Source of the DNA: Mucilaginibacter sp.
Lineage (GTDB): Bacteria; Bacteroidota; Bacteroidia; Sphingobacteriales; Sphingobacteriaceae
Reading direction: 5' to 3'
Assembly: GCA_028288025.1 (NCBI GenBank)
Contig: JAQBOM010000014.1
Coordinates: 90,477-124,483, forward strand
DNA: 34,007 nucleotides
How positions within the stretch are numbered: position 1 is the first letter of the stretch; every line of letters starts with the position of its first letter. The notes below the pieces were generated by a model. The model ran no database searches. It was not told where the DNA came from and saw only the letters and a program-made list of their open reading frames with translations. The translations under genes and the position numbers were made by a program. Shown piece after piece: positions 1 to 7,316 of the stretch.

Positions 1-2
1 CC

Positions 3-344
3 ACGAACCAAAAGCCAAAACCGTGGCCGGTTCCCGAAAAAAATGCAAAAATGGTTAACCCGGTAAAATCAAATGGGGAATCAGTTTCTGCAGGTAAGGC
101 TTTGTGGAATTTACATTGTGCATCATGCCACGGGAAAAAAGGCCTGGGTGATGGTAGCAAGGCAGCCCAATTAAAAACAACGCCACAGGATATATCTCAG
201 GCGTCAGTTCAATCACAGTCTGATGGTTCTTTCTATTATAAAGTATCAGAGGGCCGCGATGATATGCCAGGCTTCAAAAAGAAAATACCCGATACCGACG
301 ATATCTGGAGCATTGTAAATTATATCCGTACATTAAAAAAATAA
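3..344 (+). CDS. c-type cytochrome, 3' part (5' end outside window)
   Basis: The reading frame is open from the first bases of the window, so the gene begins upstream; 113 codons are visible. The segment carries one c-type haem site, CASCH, followed by a GKKGLGDG loop, and a C-terminal DDMPGFKKKIPDTDDIWSIV stretch whose Met (in MPGF) is the likely sixth haem ligand; it ends in a helix typical of class I cytochromes. The region before the haem site is rich in Pro and Lys (PKPWPVPEKN), as in linkers between a membrane anchor or another domain and the cytochrome domain. It is followed by a strong hairpin terminator, so it closes an upstream operon. The role is inferred: a periplasmic electron carrier, possibly partner to the ferredoxin/NrfD pair downstream. 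An internal ATG at 51 is probably not the start. Confidence 0.9.
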   Translation, partial: TNQKPKPWPVPEKNAKMVNPVKSNGESVSAGKALWNLHCASCHGKKGLGDGSKAAQLKTTPQDISQASVQSQSDGSFYYKVSEGRDDMPGFKKKIPDTDDIWSIVNYIRTLKK

Positions 345-366
345 TACAGCTTCACTGGAATACGGC

Positions 367-398
367 AGGGCCTGGACTTTGTCCGGGCCTTGTTTATT
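367..398 (+). terminator. Rho-independent terminator after the cytochrome gene
   Basis: GGCCTGGAC (369-377), loop TTT, GTCCGGGCC (381-389), with one T-G wobble, followed by TTGTTTATTT. It separates the cytochrome from the next operon. Confidence 0.85.
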
Positions 399-432
399 TA
401 TACAAATTATCATGTATATAAAGCTGATTGGT

Positions 433-476
433 AATGATCTTAATCATTTTTTTACCCAATTGAAATCATAGTTTAC
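433..476 (+). promoter_or_regulatory. Candidate Crp/Fnr-type operator with weak -7 element upstream of the 525 operon
   Basis: AATGATCTTAATCATT at 433-448 has inverted ATGAT/ATCAT arms with a 4-bp spacer, close to the Fnr box TTGAT-N4-ATCAA (core TGA-N6-TCA at 435-446). A weak Bacteroidetes -7 candidate, TAGTTTAC, lies at 469-476, its centre 32 bp downstream of the operator centre. That places the operator near -40/-41, the class II activator position. A second possible -7, TAACTTTA, is at 492-499 and would put the site near -64. The operator core ends 79 bp before the start codon at 525. Confidence 0.5.
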
Positions 477-524
477 CATCCCCGACTGGGATAACTTTAC
501 ACCTAATTCAAACGATTAATTTTT

Positions 525-803
525 ATGGATAGTAGTGAAAAAAATATCCCGAACTCTTCTCCCTCACGCAGGAAATTCGTATGGGGGTTGGGCATTTTCT
601 CGCTGGTAACTGCATTAGGCGCAGCAGTCAAATTTCCATTTTCAGCCTTAAAAAAAGTACCGGCGAACAAGTCCGAATGTAAAAACACAACCATTAAAAT
701 GCTCACGCAGGATGGCCGGATCGTAGAGATCGAGGCGACTTTAATGTCATCGAACAGGAAAAAGGTGACCAATACCGAACTGCAGAACTGGATCAAAAAA
801 TAA
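525..803 (+). CDS. Small twin-arginine (Tat) signal protein of unknown function
   Basis: A 92-residue protein that I cannot assign to a named family. Residues 14-26 read SRRKFVWGLGIFS, a good twin-arginine motif followed by a hydrophobic segment (about 18-36), so it is probably exported folded or held in the membrane by this helix. The mature part is only about 50 residues. Residues 56-74 (TIKMLTQDGRIVEIEATLM) closely resemble residues 47-67 of the ferredoxin encoded 4 bp downstream, so the two share a short beta-hairpin-like module. A single Cys (C52) lies just before it. The gap to the next gene is 4 bp, indicating an operon. It may be an assembly partner or small subunit of the ferredoxin/NrfD complex; this is inference from position and the shared module. 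Confidence 0.8.
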   Translation: MDSSEKNIPNSSPSRRKFVWGLGIFSLVTALGAAVKFPFSALKKVPANKSECKNTTIKMLTQDGRIVEIEATLMSSNRKKVTNTELQNWIKK

Positions 804-807
804 AAAC

Positions 808-1737
808 ATGGATCAGGAAAATAATTCAAGAAGAAATTTCCTTTTGGGCGGTTTATTGGCGGCAGGCGCAATTGCCGGATGCAATACCAATAAGGATGTA
901 TTTGAAAGCGGCATTGTTGGCGATGTAAAACCATCAGGCAAAAAAGTGAAGCTGCTTTCTGTTGATGGTGATGTGATTGAAGTGGATGAGGCTTTTTTAA
1001 AGCCTGTTCCACACATGCCGCCAATATCAAATACCGAAGCAAGAAAAGGTATACCAGGTAAAAAATTCGTGATGGTGATTGATCTTTCGAGGTGTAAAAA
1101 CTTAAAAAAATGCCAGGAAGCCTGTAACCACGCGCATGAGTTGAACCCCGGAGAGAACTGGATAAAGGTTGAACCCATGAAAAGCGCCGAATTTACTGCC
1201 CCGTATTGGGAACCCACAACCTGTATGCATTGTGATGAACCGCCATGTGTTAAGGTTTGCCCGGTGGATGCAACTTTCAAACGCGAGGATGGTATCGTGG
1301 CGATAGACAGTGATCGTTGTATCGGCTGCCGTTTTTGTATGGCTGCCTGTCCGTATTCGGCCCGGGTGTTTAACTGGAGCGAGCCTGAAATTCCAGCCGA
1401 AATAGCCGCTCAGCCATATTCCATTGAAACCAGCATCCCGCAAAAAAAAGGAACCGTTAGCAAATGCGATTTTTGCGCAGATATGACCCGGGAAGGCATG
1501 CTTCCGCATTGTGTTTCTGCATGTCCGAACGGCGTTTTTGCTTTTGGCGATATCAACGAGGATACCGTTAGTAACGGCGCTGAAACTTTCAGATTTAGCG
1601 ATCTGATAAAAGACAAGGCCGGTTACCGCCTGATGGAGGACCTTGGCACCAAACCAAGCGTTTATTACTTACCTCCTGTAAACCGGAATTTCCCCTATGA
1701 ATCGGGGCTCGAAAACGATAAAATACAAAACAAATAA
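808..1737 (+). CDS. Tat-exported lipoprotein ferredoxin subunit (NrfC/HybA/DmsB-like, four cluster motifs)
   Basis: A 309-residue electron-transfer subunit of the molybdopterin-oxidoreductase type. The N-terminus has SRRNFLLGG (7-15), a Tat motif, and a lipobox IAGC with C25, suggesting a folded lipoprotein on the periplasmic side of the membrane. Four cluster motifs follow: C96/C102/C106 (position 99 is Leu where a Cys is expected), C139-x2-C142-x4-C147-x3-C151, C171-x2-C174-x2-C177-x3-C181, and C220-x2-C223-x11-C235-x3-C239. Residues 47-67 (KLLSVDGDVIEVDEAFL) resemble the preceding Tat protein. The NrfD-like gene follows with overlap, the usual quinol-to-periplasm pair. No catalytic molybdenum or multihaem subunit is visible in the window. 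Electrons probably pass from menaquinol via NrfD to these clusters and on to a cytochrome; the direction and terminal acceptor are inferred. Confidence 0.93.
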   Translation: MDQENNSRRNFLLGGLLAAGAIAGCNTNKDVFESGIVGDVKPSGKKVKLLSVDGDVIEVDEAFLKPVPHMPPISNTEARKGIPGKKFVMVIDLSRCKNLKKCQEACNHAHELNPGENWIKVEPMKSAEFTAPYWEPTTCMHCDEPPCVKVCPVDATFKREDGIVAIDSDRCIGCRFCMAACPYSARVFNWSEPEIPAEIAAQPYSIETSIPQKKGTVSKCDFCADMTREGMLPHCVSACPNGVFAFGDINEDTVSNGAETFRFSDLIKDKAGYRLMEDLGTKPSVYYLPPVNRNFPYESGLENDKIQNK

Positions 1738-3127
1738 CCTTAATGAAACAACGGTGGAAAATTCAATTTTAATAGCCAAAGAGAAGATCATTGTAAGCCT
1801 CAAGCCGGAAAAGTTAAACTCTGCGGATGATGACAAAATAATAGATGACTTGCTTCCTCAAAAATTTGGGAAAGCCGGTAAGATATGGGTAGGCATTTTG
1901 TTAGCCTTTTGCATGGTTGGTATGTTTGCATATTACCGGCAGCTGCGATATGGTTTGGTGGTCACCTCCATGCGCGACTATGTTTCGTGGGGTATTTATA
2001 TTTCAAACTTTGTGTTCTTTGTTGCGATAAGCCTCGTAGGGTCCCTAATAACTGCTGTATTCAGGTTAGCGGGTGTCAAATGGGGATCTCCGCTCACCAG
2101 AATCGCCGAGATCATCGCAGTAGCTGCTATTATTTTCGCTTCGCTGATCATTATAGTCGACATGGGTAGCCCCGAAAGGTTTTATAATTTATTTACACAT
2201 GGCCGGATACAATCGCCAATTATTTGGGATGTTATTGTTATAACCACGTATTTCTTTATCAGCATCCTGCTATTATATTATCCGCTATTGCCTGATATAA
2301 AAATATTGCTTCGTTTTAAAGAACGATCGGGAGTGCGATTACATAAATTTTATTCTTTTATCGGCTCATTTTGGAAAGGCACGCCTGAACAATTTAAATT
2401 AAGCGACAAGGCGATCAATATTCTTTGCGTCAGTATTATTCCAGTGGCGTTTACTATTCACACCGTTACTTCGTGGCTGTTTGCAACAACTTACCGCCCC
2501 GGGTGGGACAGTACCAACTTTGGCGCATACTTCATTGCCGGAGCTTTCCTGGTAGGCGCAGGAGCAGTTGTGGTAGCCATGTATATATTCCGGAAAGCAT
2601 ACCATCTTGAGAAGTATATCACGGATAATCATTTTGAGAAAATGGGCCGGGTAGTAGTGCTTTTATCTTTACTATACCTGTATTTTAACGTTAATGAATT
2701 TTTGACTCCCTTCTTTAAAATGAAAGAATCGGAAGCCGCATATTTAAACGGGCTATTTACAGGAAACTTTGCACTTGTTTTTTGGTTCGCAATTCTGGCC
2801 GGGATGATCGTGCCTATCCTTATACTATTATTCAAAAAAGGCAGAAAACCGTTGCCGGTTTTTATAGTTGGGATAATGGTTGTTGTGGGCGCCTGGTTTA
2901 AGCGCTATTTAATTGTTACACCAACCTTGCTTCATCCTTTTTTGCCAATGCATGATGTTCCTGCGAGCTACCATCATTACTTTCCAAGCTGGGAAGAATG
3001 GGCCATAACCGTGGGTTCACTGGCCGGCTGCATGCTGATCATTACTTTACTGGCAAGGATATTCCCTATTATTCCTATACAAGAAACTTTAACCGAACAA
3101 CATGAAATTGCTGAACAAAATATCTAA
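1697..3127 (+). CDS. NrfD/ActC-like polytopic quinone-interacting membrane subunit
   Basis: A 476-residue protein with about ten hydrophobic segments from residue 62 onward and a hydrophilic N-terminal extension. Recognisable NrfD-family features are HTVTSWLFATTYRPGWDS followed by FIAGAFLVGAGAV, and GAWFKRYLIVTP near the C-terminus, which resemble ActC/ActF of alternative complex III and QrcD-type quinol subunits. It should bind menaquinol in the membrane and pass electrons to the ferredoxin encoded upstream. The ATG at 1697 overlaps the preceding gene by 41 bp. No other ATG is in frame before the first helix, but a GTG at 1754 is possible, so the start is uncertain. The next gene begins inside its 3' end. 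Confidence 0.9.
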   Translation: MNRGSKTIKYKTNNLNETTVENSILIAKEKIIVSLKPEKLNSADDDKIIDDLLPQKFGKAGKIWVGILLAFCMVGMFAYYRQLRYGLVVTSMRDYVSWGIYISNFVFFVAISLVGSLITAVFRLAGVKWGSPLTRIAEIIAVAAIIFASLIIIVDMGSPERFYNLFTHGRIQSPIIWDVIVITTYFFISILLLYYPLLPDIKILLRFKERSGVRLHKFYSFIGSFWKGTPEQFKLSDKAINILCVSIIPVAFTIHTVTSWLFATTYRPGWDSTNFGAYFIAGAFLVGAGAVVVAMYIFRKAYHLEKYITDNHFEKMGRVVVLLSLLYLYFNVNEFLTPFFKMKESEAAYLNGLFTGNFALVFWFAILAGMIVPILILLFKKGRKPLPVFIVGIMVVVGAWFKRYLIVTPTLLHPFLPMHDVPASYHHYFPSWEEWAITVGSLAGCMLIITLLARIFPIIPIQETLTEQHEIAEQNI

Positions 3128-3986
3128 CGGATCATTATTAATACTGCTGATATTATTAAGCCATAGCAGTTTTTCGCAGGGTACCGAAAAAGGCGATGTA
3201 AGCATCGCCATAAACTATTTTATTAATAACAACCAGGTATCGTATTTAGTAGTAAAAGTAAAAACCAAGGTCGACGGCCGGTTTAAAAATGTAGACGGCG
3301 TAGCCCTTAAATTATTTTTAGATAAAGATTCTGCCGGAACGTTTATTGCAAAAGTGGTAACCAATAAAAAGGGCGAGGCAACTACTACTATTCCACCATC
3401 GGTAGAAAAACAATGGCATAGCCAGGTTAAACATACTTTTTTAGCATCCTTTGACGGAGACAAGAAATACGGCCCCGCAAAAGCGGACCTTACCGTAGCA
3501 AAAGCAAAAATACTAATCGACGCCGCCAGTGATAAAACAATTACAGCAACTGTATTTGAAAAGAAGGACGCTACATGGGTTCCGGTAAAAGGAGTGGACG
3601 TAGTTTTGGCCATAAGACGTACTGCTGCAGATCTTCCGATAAACGACAAGCCCACTTTTACCACTGACTCTACCGGAAAAGCATCCGGAGAATTTAAAAG
3701 AGATCATATACCCGGTGATGCCAAAGGAAATATTACCCTGGTTGCCAAAATAGTCGACAACGACCAGTATGGTAACCTTGTAATTGAAAAGTCTGTTCCG
3801 TGGGGGGCAAAGTTTACCTCGGTAAGCACCTTCAATAAGAGAACGTTATTTGCGACCAGGAATAAAGCGCCGGTTTGGCTATTGTTTGTAGTTTATTCGA
3901 TCCTCATCGCCGTTTGGGGTATTTTGGTCATACTGGTTTTTAACTTATTTAAGATTAAAAAGTTAGGGAAATCTGTTGCTAATTAA
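3102..3986 (+). CDS. Secreted, C-terminally anchored protein with two Ig-like domains
   Basis: A 294-residue protein with a signal peptide (LLILLILLSHSSFSQG, cleavage near residue 26), two roughly 100-residue beta-rich domains, and one C-terminal helix (WLLFVVYSILIAVWGILVIL) followed by KIKKLGK, so the bulk lies in the periplasm. The domains are recognised by the parallel pattern of a strand with GVxxxL/VxxI, then a turn with D-S-T/A-G and T-x-K/D-x-G-x-A, as in bacterial Ig-like/carboxypeptidase-regulatory-like folds. It overlaps the NrfD-like gene by 26 bp and is the last gene before two terminators. I cannot name a family. It may help scaffold the respiratory complex at the outer face of the membrane; this rests only on gene order and topology. 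Confidence 0.85.
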   Translation: MKLLNKISNGSLLILLILLSHSSFSQGTEKGDVSIAINYFINNNQVSYLVVKVKTKVDGRFKNVDGVALKLFLDKDSAGTFIAKVVTNKKGEATTTIPPSVEKQWHSQVKHTFLASFDGDKKYGPAKADLTVAKAKILIDAASDKTITATVFEKKDATWVPVKGVDVVLAIRRTAADLPINDKPTFTTDSTGKASGEFKRDHIPGDAKGNITLVAKIVDNDQYGNLVIEKSVPWGAKFTSVSTFNKRTLFATRNKAPVWLLFVVYSILIAVWGILVILVFNLFKIKKLGKSVAN

Positions 3987-4014
3987 AAAAAATGTGTTTG
4001 GTTGGTTAATAAAG

Positions 4015-4041
4015 CTGCACCCATTTGGGTGCGGTTTTATT
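4015..4041 (+). terminator. Rho-independent terminator of the Tat/ferredoxin/NrfD operon
   Basis: GCACCC (4017-4022), loop ATTT, GGGTGC (4027-4032), extendable by C4015-G4034, followed by TTTTATTA. Confidence 0.85.
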
Positions 4042-4042
4042 A

Positions 4043-4088
4043 TATAACAACAAATGCCTGCTATTATTGGCAGGCATTTGTTGTTATA
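4043..4088. terminator. Perfect 19-bp hairpin, bidirectional terminator candidate
   Basis: An uninterrupted 19-bp inverted repeat (arms 4043-4061 and 4070-4088) around an 8-base loop, with a GC-rich core GCCTGC/GCAGGC and AT-rich outer arms. It lies between the rightward NrfD operon and the leftward gene ending at 4118, so it can serve both strands. It comes directly after a separate terminator. Confidence 0.75.
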
Positions 4089-4117
4089 AAAGATGAATTT
4101 TCGATCTAAAAGACGTC

Positions 4118-4465
4118 TTAAAGAATAAAAACTAAAAGCATTGTTAAATGAACGAAGATGCTCAAAGCAAACAGGGTTATTAATGCCTGTATCCCCGACC
4201 CGCCCATACCGGCTATAATATTTGCAAAGAACAAAATCATTGTAACGGCCAGTACTATGCCCGGGGCATTAAAATAATACATGAGCACGGCAGGTATGGG
4301 CAGGAAGAGGACGCCCTGTACAATCATTGACACCACGTACCATAAAGTTTTGCTTTCGGCCTGGGTATCTGTAAAAGCCAGCCATTTACCGTAAATGTTG
4401 GTTTTTCGGGTTAGTGGTGCTGATTTAAGCGCCCAACCTGCAGGAACAGTTATTAAAGTTGCCAT
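4118..4465 (-). CDS. Small integral membrane protein of unknown function
   Basis: A 115-residue protein starting at MATLITVPAG; the frame is open 35 codons further upstream, but that extension has the composition of non-coding DNA and a good promoter lies inside it, so the inner ATG is preferred. After a polar N-terminal 45 residues come three predicted helices (about 46-66, 70-88, 95-114), the last ending at the C-terminus. A glycine-rich turn, AGMGGSG, lies between helices two and three. I do not recognise a family. It is the last gene of the leftward group, with a 126-bp gap from the YoaK gene and its own promoter candidate. Confidence 0.7.
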   Translation of the reverse strand: MATLITVPAGWALKSAPLTRKTNIYGKWLAFTDTQAESKTLWYVVSMIVQGVLFLPIPAVLMYYFNAPGIVLAVTMILFFANIIAGMGGSGIQALITLFALSIFVHLTMLLVFIL

Positions 4466-4483
4466 AATTGATTTTTTATAATA

Positions 4484-4514
4484 CAAATATGTTATTAAGC
4501 GCAGTATCAGCAAA
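4484..4514 (-). promoter_or_regulatory. Bacteroidetes-type promoter for the small membrane protein
   Basis: On the minus strand TTTG (4511-4514) is followed after 19 bp by CATATTTG (4484-4491), close to TTTG-N19-TAnnTTTG. Transcription would start near 4480, about 15 bp before the ATG at 4465. Confidence 0.55.
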
Positions 4515-4544
4515 TGATCTTGAAACGAAAAAAAAGTGACTGTA

Positions 4545-4560
4545 GACATATTATCATGTC
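4545..4560. promoter_or_regulatory. Inverted repeat GACAT-N6-ATGTC, possible operator
   Basis: Perfect 5-bp arms with a 6-bp spacer, 80 bp upstream of the start at 4465 and about 72 bp upstream of the predicted transcription start. The arms do not match the TGA-N6-TCA core of the other operators in this region, so a different regulator would be needed. Confidence 0.3.
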
Positions 4561-4591
4561 CTTGCAACATGAAGATTTAGCAATAAAGAGA

Positions 4592-5329
4592 TTAGTGCTT
4601 TTTAAAGGGATTTTGCAGTTTTCTGTAATAACGTTTTACCCTGATTCTGAATATATCATACATCAGTGCGCAAAAAAGAATGGCCACAGGTAAAAAGAAA
4701 GCGCGAAAGCTAAAGAAACGGAACAAGTAAGCGCCTGCCAAAGCACCGCTCATAAAGAAAAATATAATAATTGTACGAAGCTTGATCCTCGATTTTAATG
4801 CTGTTTTATCCAAACCGTTCCTTTGAATGACCTGCGCCAGTTCAATCCCCAGGTCGGTAAAGGTTCCGGTAAGATGTGTCGTTCTGACTACCGACCCGGA
4901 GATCATGGATACCAGCGAATTTTGCAGGCCCATAGCAAAAAGCAAACTCCCGGCAAACAGTTCTTTTGAAACCAAACTATGGTCGTATCTATACCCGCCA
5001 AACGCAACGCCGGAAAGAATAATCATTTCAATTAAAATAGGGATAACATACGAATATTGCCGGTTTCGACCTATTCTTGAAACGATTAGGCTTGATATAA
5101 ATGCGCCTGCCAAAAAAAGGAACATCCATAGCGCAACAACCCGCGCGGTTTTCCAATCCTCCAGTGCGATCCGTTCGGCGAATAAGGCGGCGTGGCCGGT
5201 CACATTGGTTGTCAACACCGAAAAGGCCAGGAAACCGGCAGCATTCACAAACCCTGCCGCTATTCCAAGCAGTGAAGCCAGCTTAACATTGTGGCTATAT
5301 GTCCGTTTGATCCCGGTATGTCTAAACAT
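4592..5329 (-). CDS. YoaK/DUF1275 family membrane protein
   Basis: A 245-residue polytopic protein with the family signature near the N-terminus: GIAAGFVNAAGFLAFSVLT followed by NVTGHAALFAE, and a mid-protein FAMGLQNSLVSMISGSVVRT then HLTGTFTDLGIEL. Six or seven helices are predicted, and the C-terminus is basic. Members are widespread inner-membrane proteins without an established biochemical role; a transport-like function is often supposed because of the internal repeat of the GFVxxxG/NxTG pattern. It follows the CoA-transferase gene by 43 bp on the same strand, so co-transcription is likely. Confidence 0.9.
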   Translation of the reverse strand: MFRHTGIKRTYSHNVKLASLLGIAAGFVNAAGFLAFSVLTTNVTGHAALFAERIALEDWKTARVVALWMFLFLAGAFISSLIVSRIGRNRQYSYVIPILIEMIILSGVAFGGYRYDHSLVSKELFAGSLLFAMGLQNSLVSMISGSVVRTTHLTGTFTDLGIELAQVIQRNGLDKTALKSRIKLRTIIIFFFMSGALAGAYLFRFFSFRAFFLPVAILFCALMYDIFRIRVKRYYRKLQNPFKKH

Positions 5330-5372
5330 GACGGATCCCGAAGCTATTGTTTAGAAAAGTAATCATTTGAGG

Positions 5373-6665
5373 TCATATAAACGGAACATCCACAAACCTG
5401 TCGTAATATGCGTTTGCAAGCATTTCGCGATGATTAGGATGGGCAATTTCGATAAGTGCCTTGGCCCTTTGTTTTAGGCTTTTACCAAAAAGGTTAACAA
5501 TACCATATTCCGTAACTACCCAATGCACATGGCCGCGGGTTGTTACAACTCCCGCGCCTTCTTTTAAAAACGGCACAATCCGGCTAATACCTTTGTTGGT
5601 TTGAGAAGGTAACGCAATAATAGGTTTACCGCCTTCCGATAATGAAGCCCCGTGAATAAAATCCATTTGTCCGCCGATGCCTGAGTATTGATAGGTACCT
5701 ATTGAGTCTGAACATACCTGGCCGGTCAGGTCAATTTCTATAGCGCTGTTTATGGCAGTAACTTTGGGATTTTGCCTGATGATGCTTGTATCGTTCACGT
5801 AGTTGATCTCCATTACCCTTACAGCCGGGTTATCGTTCACGAAATCATATAATTTGCGGCTGCCTGTTAAAAATGCGGTTACCGAATGCCGCGTATTTAA
5901 CTTCTTCCGGCTGTTATTAATATTGCCATTTTCTAAAAGTGGAATGATACCATCAGAAAACATTTCGGTATGAAGACCCAAATTTTTATGCGTAGTTAGA
6001 TTCTTTAAAACCTGGTCAGGTATGCTGCCTATTCCCAATTGCAAAGTTGCCCCGTCTTCAACCAAGGATGCGATATTAAATCCGATTTTTTTAACAGCGG
6101 TACTCACTTCAAACGAGTAATCTACTTCCGGCAGTTCCGCCTTATGCCAAACCATCGCGTCAATTTTTTTGATCTGAATAAACCCATCACCATGCGTACG
6201 GGGCATTAAAGGATTGACCTGTGCGATCACATATTTTGCCATTTCAACCGCGGCTCTTGCAATATCCACTGAAGTGCCCAACGAACAGTATCCATGGGCG
6301 TCCGGTGGCGAAACAGATATCAGGGCCACATCGATAGGCAATATATTTTTACGGAAAAGCTGTGGTATCTGACTTAAGAAAATAGGGACATAATCGCCGT
6401 CCCCGCTATTTACAACCGATCTTGTGGCTGCCGAAACAAAAAGGGAATTAAAATAAAAAGACTTTCTGTATTCAGGGTAGTCAAAATTAACATCACCTAA
6501 GGTAGTTATGCTTACCAATTCAACGTTAGACAGCTCACCGTGCCTGCGTTGTAACGCGTGTACAAGGCAAACAGGTGTGGCGGCACTTCCATGAATAAAA
6601 ACCCGGTTACCGGACTTAATGTATTTCACAGCTTCATCAGCTTCTATATAATTGATATCAAGCAT
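5373..6665 (-). CDS. Acetyl-CoA hydrolase / CoA-transferase family protein (4-hydroxybutyrate CoA-transferase-like)
   Basis: A full-length (430 residues) class I CoA-transferase of the single-polypeptide Cat1/AbfT group. The likely catalytic glutamate is E234 in LHTEMFSDG, which forms the glutamyl-CoA intermediate in this family. The CoA/oxyanion loop is SGIGGQMDFIHGA (328-340), preceded by AIEIDLTGQV (308-317). The N-terminal half has FIHGSAATP, the usual acyl-CoA pocket entrance. Substrates cannot be fixed from sequence: acetate, propionate, butyrate or 4-hydroxybutyrate are possible. It lies 30 bp after the small helical gene and 43 bp before the YoaK gene on the same strand. In a low-oxygen setting it could exchange CoA between succinate or butyrate and acetate; this is inference. 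Confidence 0.92.
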   Translation of the reverse strand: MLDINYIEADEAVKYIKSGNRVFIHGSAATPVCLVHALQRRHGELSNVELVSITTLGDVNFDYPEYRKSFYFNSLFVSAATRSVVNSGDGDYVPIFLSQIPQLFRKNILPIDVALISVSPPDAHGYCSLGTSVDIARAAVEMAKYVIAQVNPLMPRTHGDGFIQIKKIDAMVWHKAELPEVDYSFEVSTAVKKIGFNIASLVEDGATLQLGIGSIPDQVLKNLTTHKNLGLHTEMFSDGIIPLLENGNINNSRKKLNTRHSVTAFLTGSRKLYDFVNDNPAVRVMEINYVNDTSIIRQNPKVTAINSAIEIDLTGQVCSDSIGTYQYSGIGGQMDFIHGASLSEGGKPIIALPSQTNKGISRIVPFLKEGAGVVTTRGHVHWVVTEYGIVNLFGKSLKQRAKALIEIAHPNHREMLANAYYDRFVDVPFI

Positions 6666-6695
6666 ATTGGCGTTTTAAATAAGTATTAGGTTTTT

Positions 6696-7136
6696 TTACG
6701 AAGCGTTTTTTGGAAATTTGTCGCTTTCCGCTTTCATCAATTCCTCAAAGAAGAAAAACAGTGATTTTTTTATGTGTTTAACTGACTCGACTACAGATTT
6801 AGTATCCGTTTCCAGTTTGATAAATTTTTCCAATAAATTAATCCCTAGCTCTTTGTTTGACTCATTGATAAATGGGCTGATAAATTTTAAAAGTTCTACT
6901 AATTCAATTTTCAAATAGTAGATATTTGAATCCTGTTCAGCAAGTCTTTTATTGAACTCTGCTTTTTTCGATAATAACCTAATATTTTCTCCGGAAAGAG
7001 TATAAGTATGCAGCGTTTTTTTTAAAAACCGGACCTCGTCTTCCGCAAACCGGATGTCGGAGCTCCTGTGCTTGCTTAAAATGTATAGTTCTTGTAATTC
7101 TTCATCAAGCAGCGGATCGTTTTCTATCGTTTTCAT
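6696..7136 (-). CDS. Small helical (coiled-coil) protein of unknown function
   Basis: A 146-residue, highly charged, almost entirely helical protein without signal peptide or membrane segment, so probably cytoplasmic. Heptad-like runs are seen at about residues 25-90 (AEDEVRFLKKTLHTY, NKRLAEQDSNIYYLKIELVEL) and again at 95-140, ending in FFFFEELMKAE. No catalytic motif or known domain is visible. It is the first gene of the leftward group and reads divergently from the 595-residue protein, sharing a 226-bp spacer that carries a Fnr-like box. Its close spacing (30 bp) to the CoA-transferase suggests joint transcription. Confidence 0.75.
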   Translation of the reverse strand: MKTIENDPLLDEELQELYILSKHRSSDIRFAEDEVRFLKKTLHTYTLSGENIRLLSKKAEFNKRLAEQDSNIYYLKIELVELLKFISPFINESNKELGINLLEKFIKLETDTKSVVESVKHIKKSLFFFFEELMKAESDKFPKNAS

Positions 7137-7274
7137 AACAAAGTGATATTAGTGTATTAAAATTGAATATTACACAGTTAAGCAAACCGTCGTCGGTTAT
7201 TGACGGTGTTTTCGCCTGTTACAAAAGTGCTTCGTTTGTACCATACAAAGAATGATGAGCAATTGCTGAAAATA

Positions 7275-7316
7275 TGACCTGCGTCAGTTTTTACAGTTTC
7301 CGGTGGTGTAGCTTTG
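7275..7316 (+). promoter_or_regulatory. Candidate Crp/Fnr operator plus Bacteroidetes -7 element for the 7363 gene
   Basis: TGACCTGCGTCA (7275-7286) has TGAC/GTCA arms, as in FixK/Fnr anaerobox variants TTGAC-N4-GTCAA. TAGCTTTG at 7309-7316 is a perfect TAnnTTTG. The operator centre is 32 bp upstream of the -7 centre, so about -41 from a start near 7320, the canonical class II activator position; the leader would be about 42 bases. On the other strand ATTCTTTG (complement of 7246-7253) lies 31 bp from the same centre, so the site might also serve the leftward gene group. Confidence 0.6.

Noticed and set aside
433..448. Crp rather than Fnr site
   Set aside because: The arms read ATGAT/ATCAT, nearer to the Fnr box than to TGTGA-N6-TCACA; the exact family member cannot be told, so only Crp/Fnr type is claimed.
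503..1042. 179-codon open frame on the minus strand opposite the Tat protein and ferredoxin
   Set aside because: Composition is that of an antisense shadow, no domain is recognisable, and both genes on the other strand are well supported.
4827..5354. 175-codon plus-strand frame opposite the YoaK gene
   Set aside because: Antisense to a clear DUF1275 protein; Pro/Arg/Ser-rich translation without any family features.
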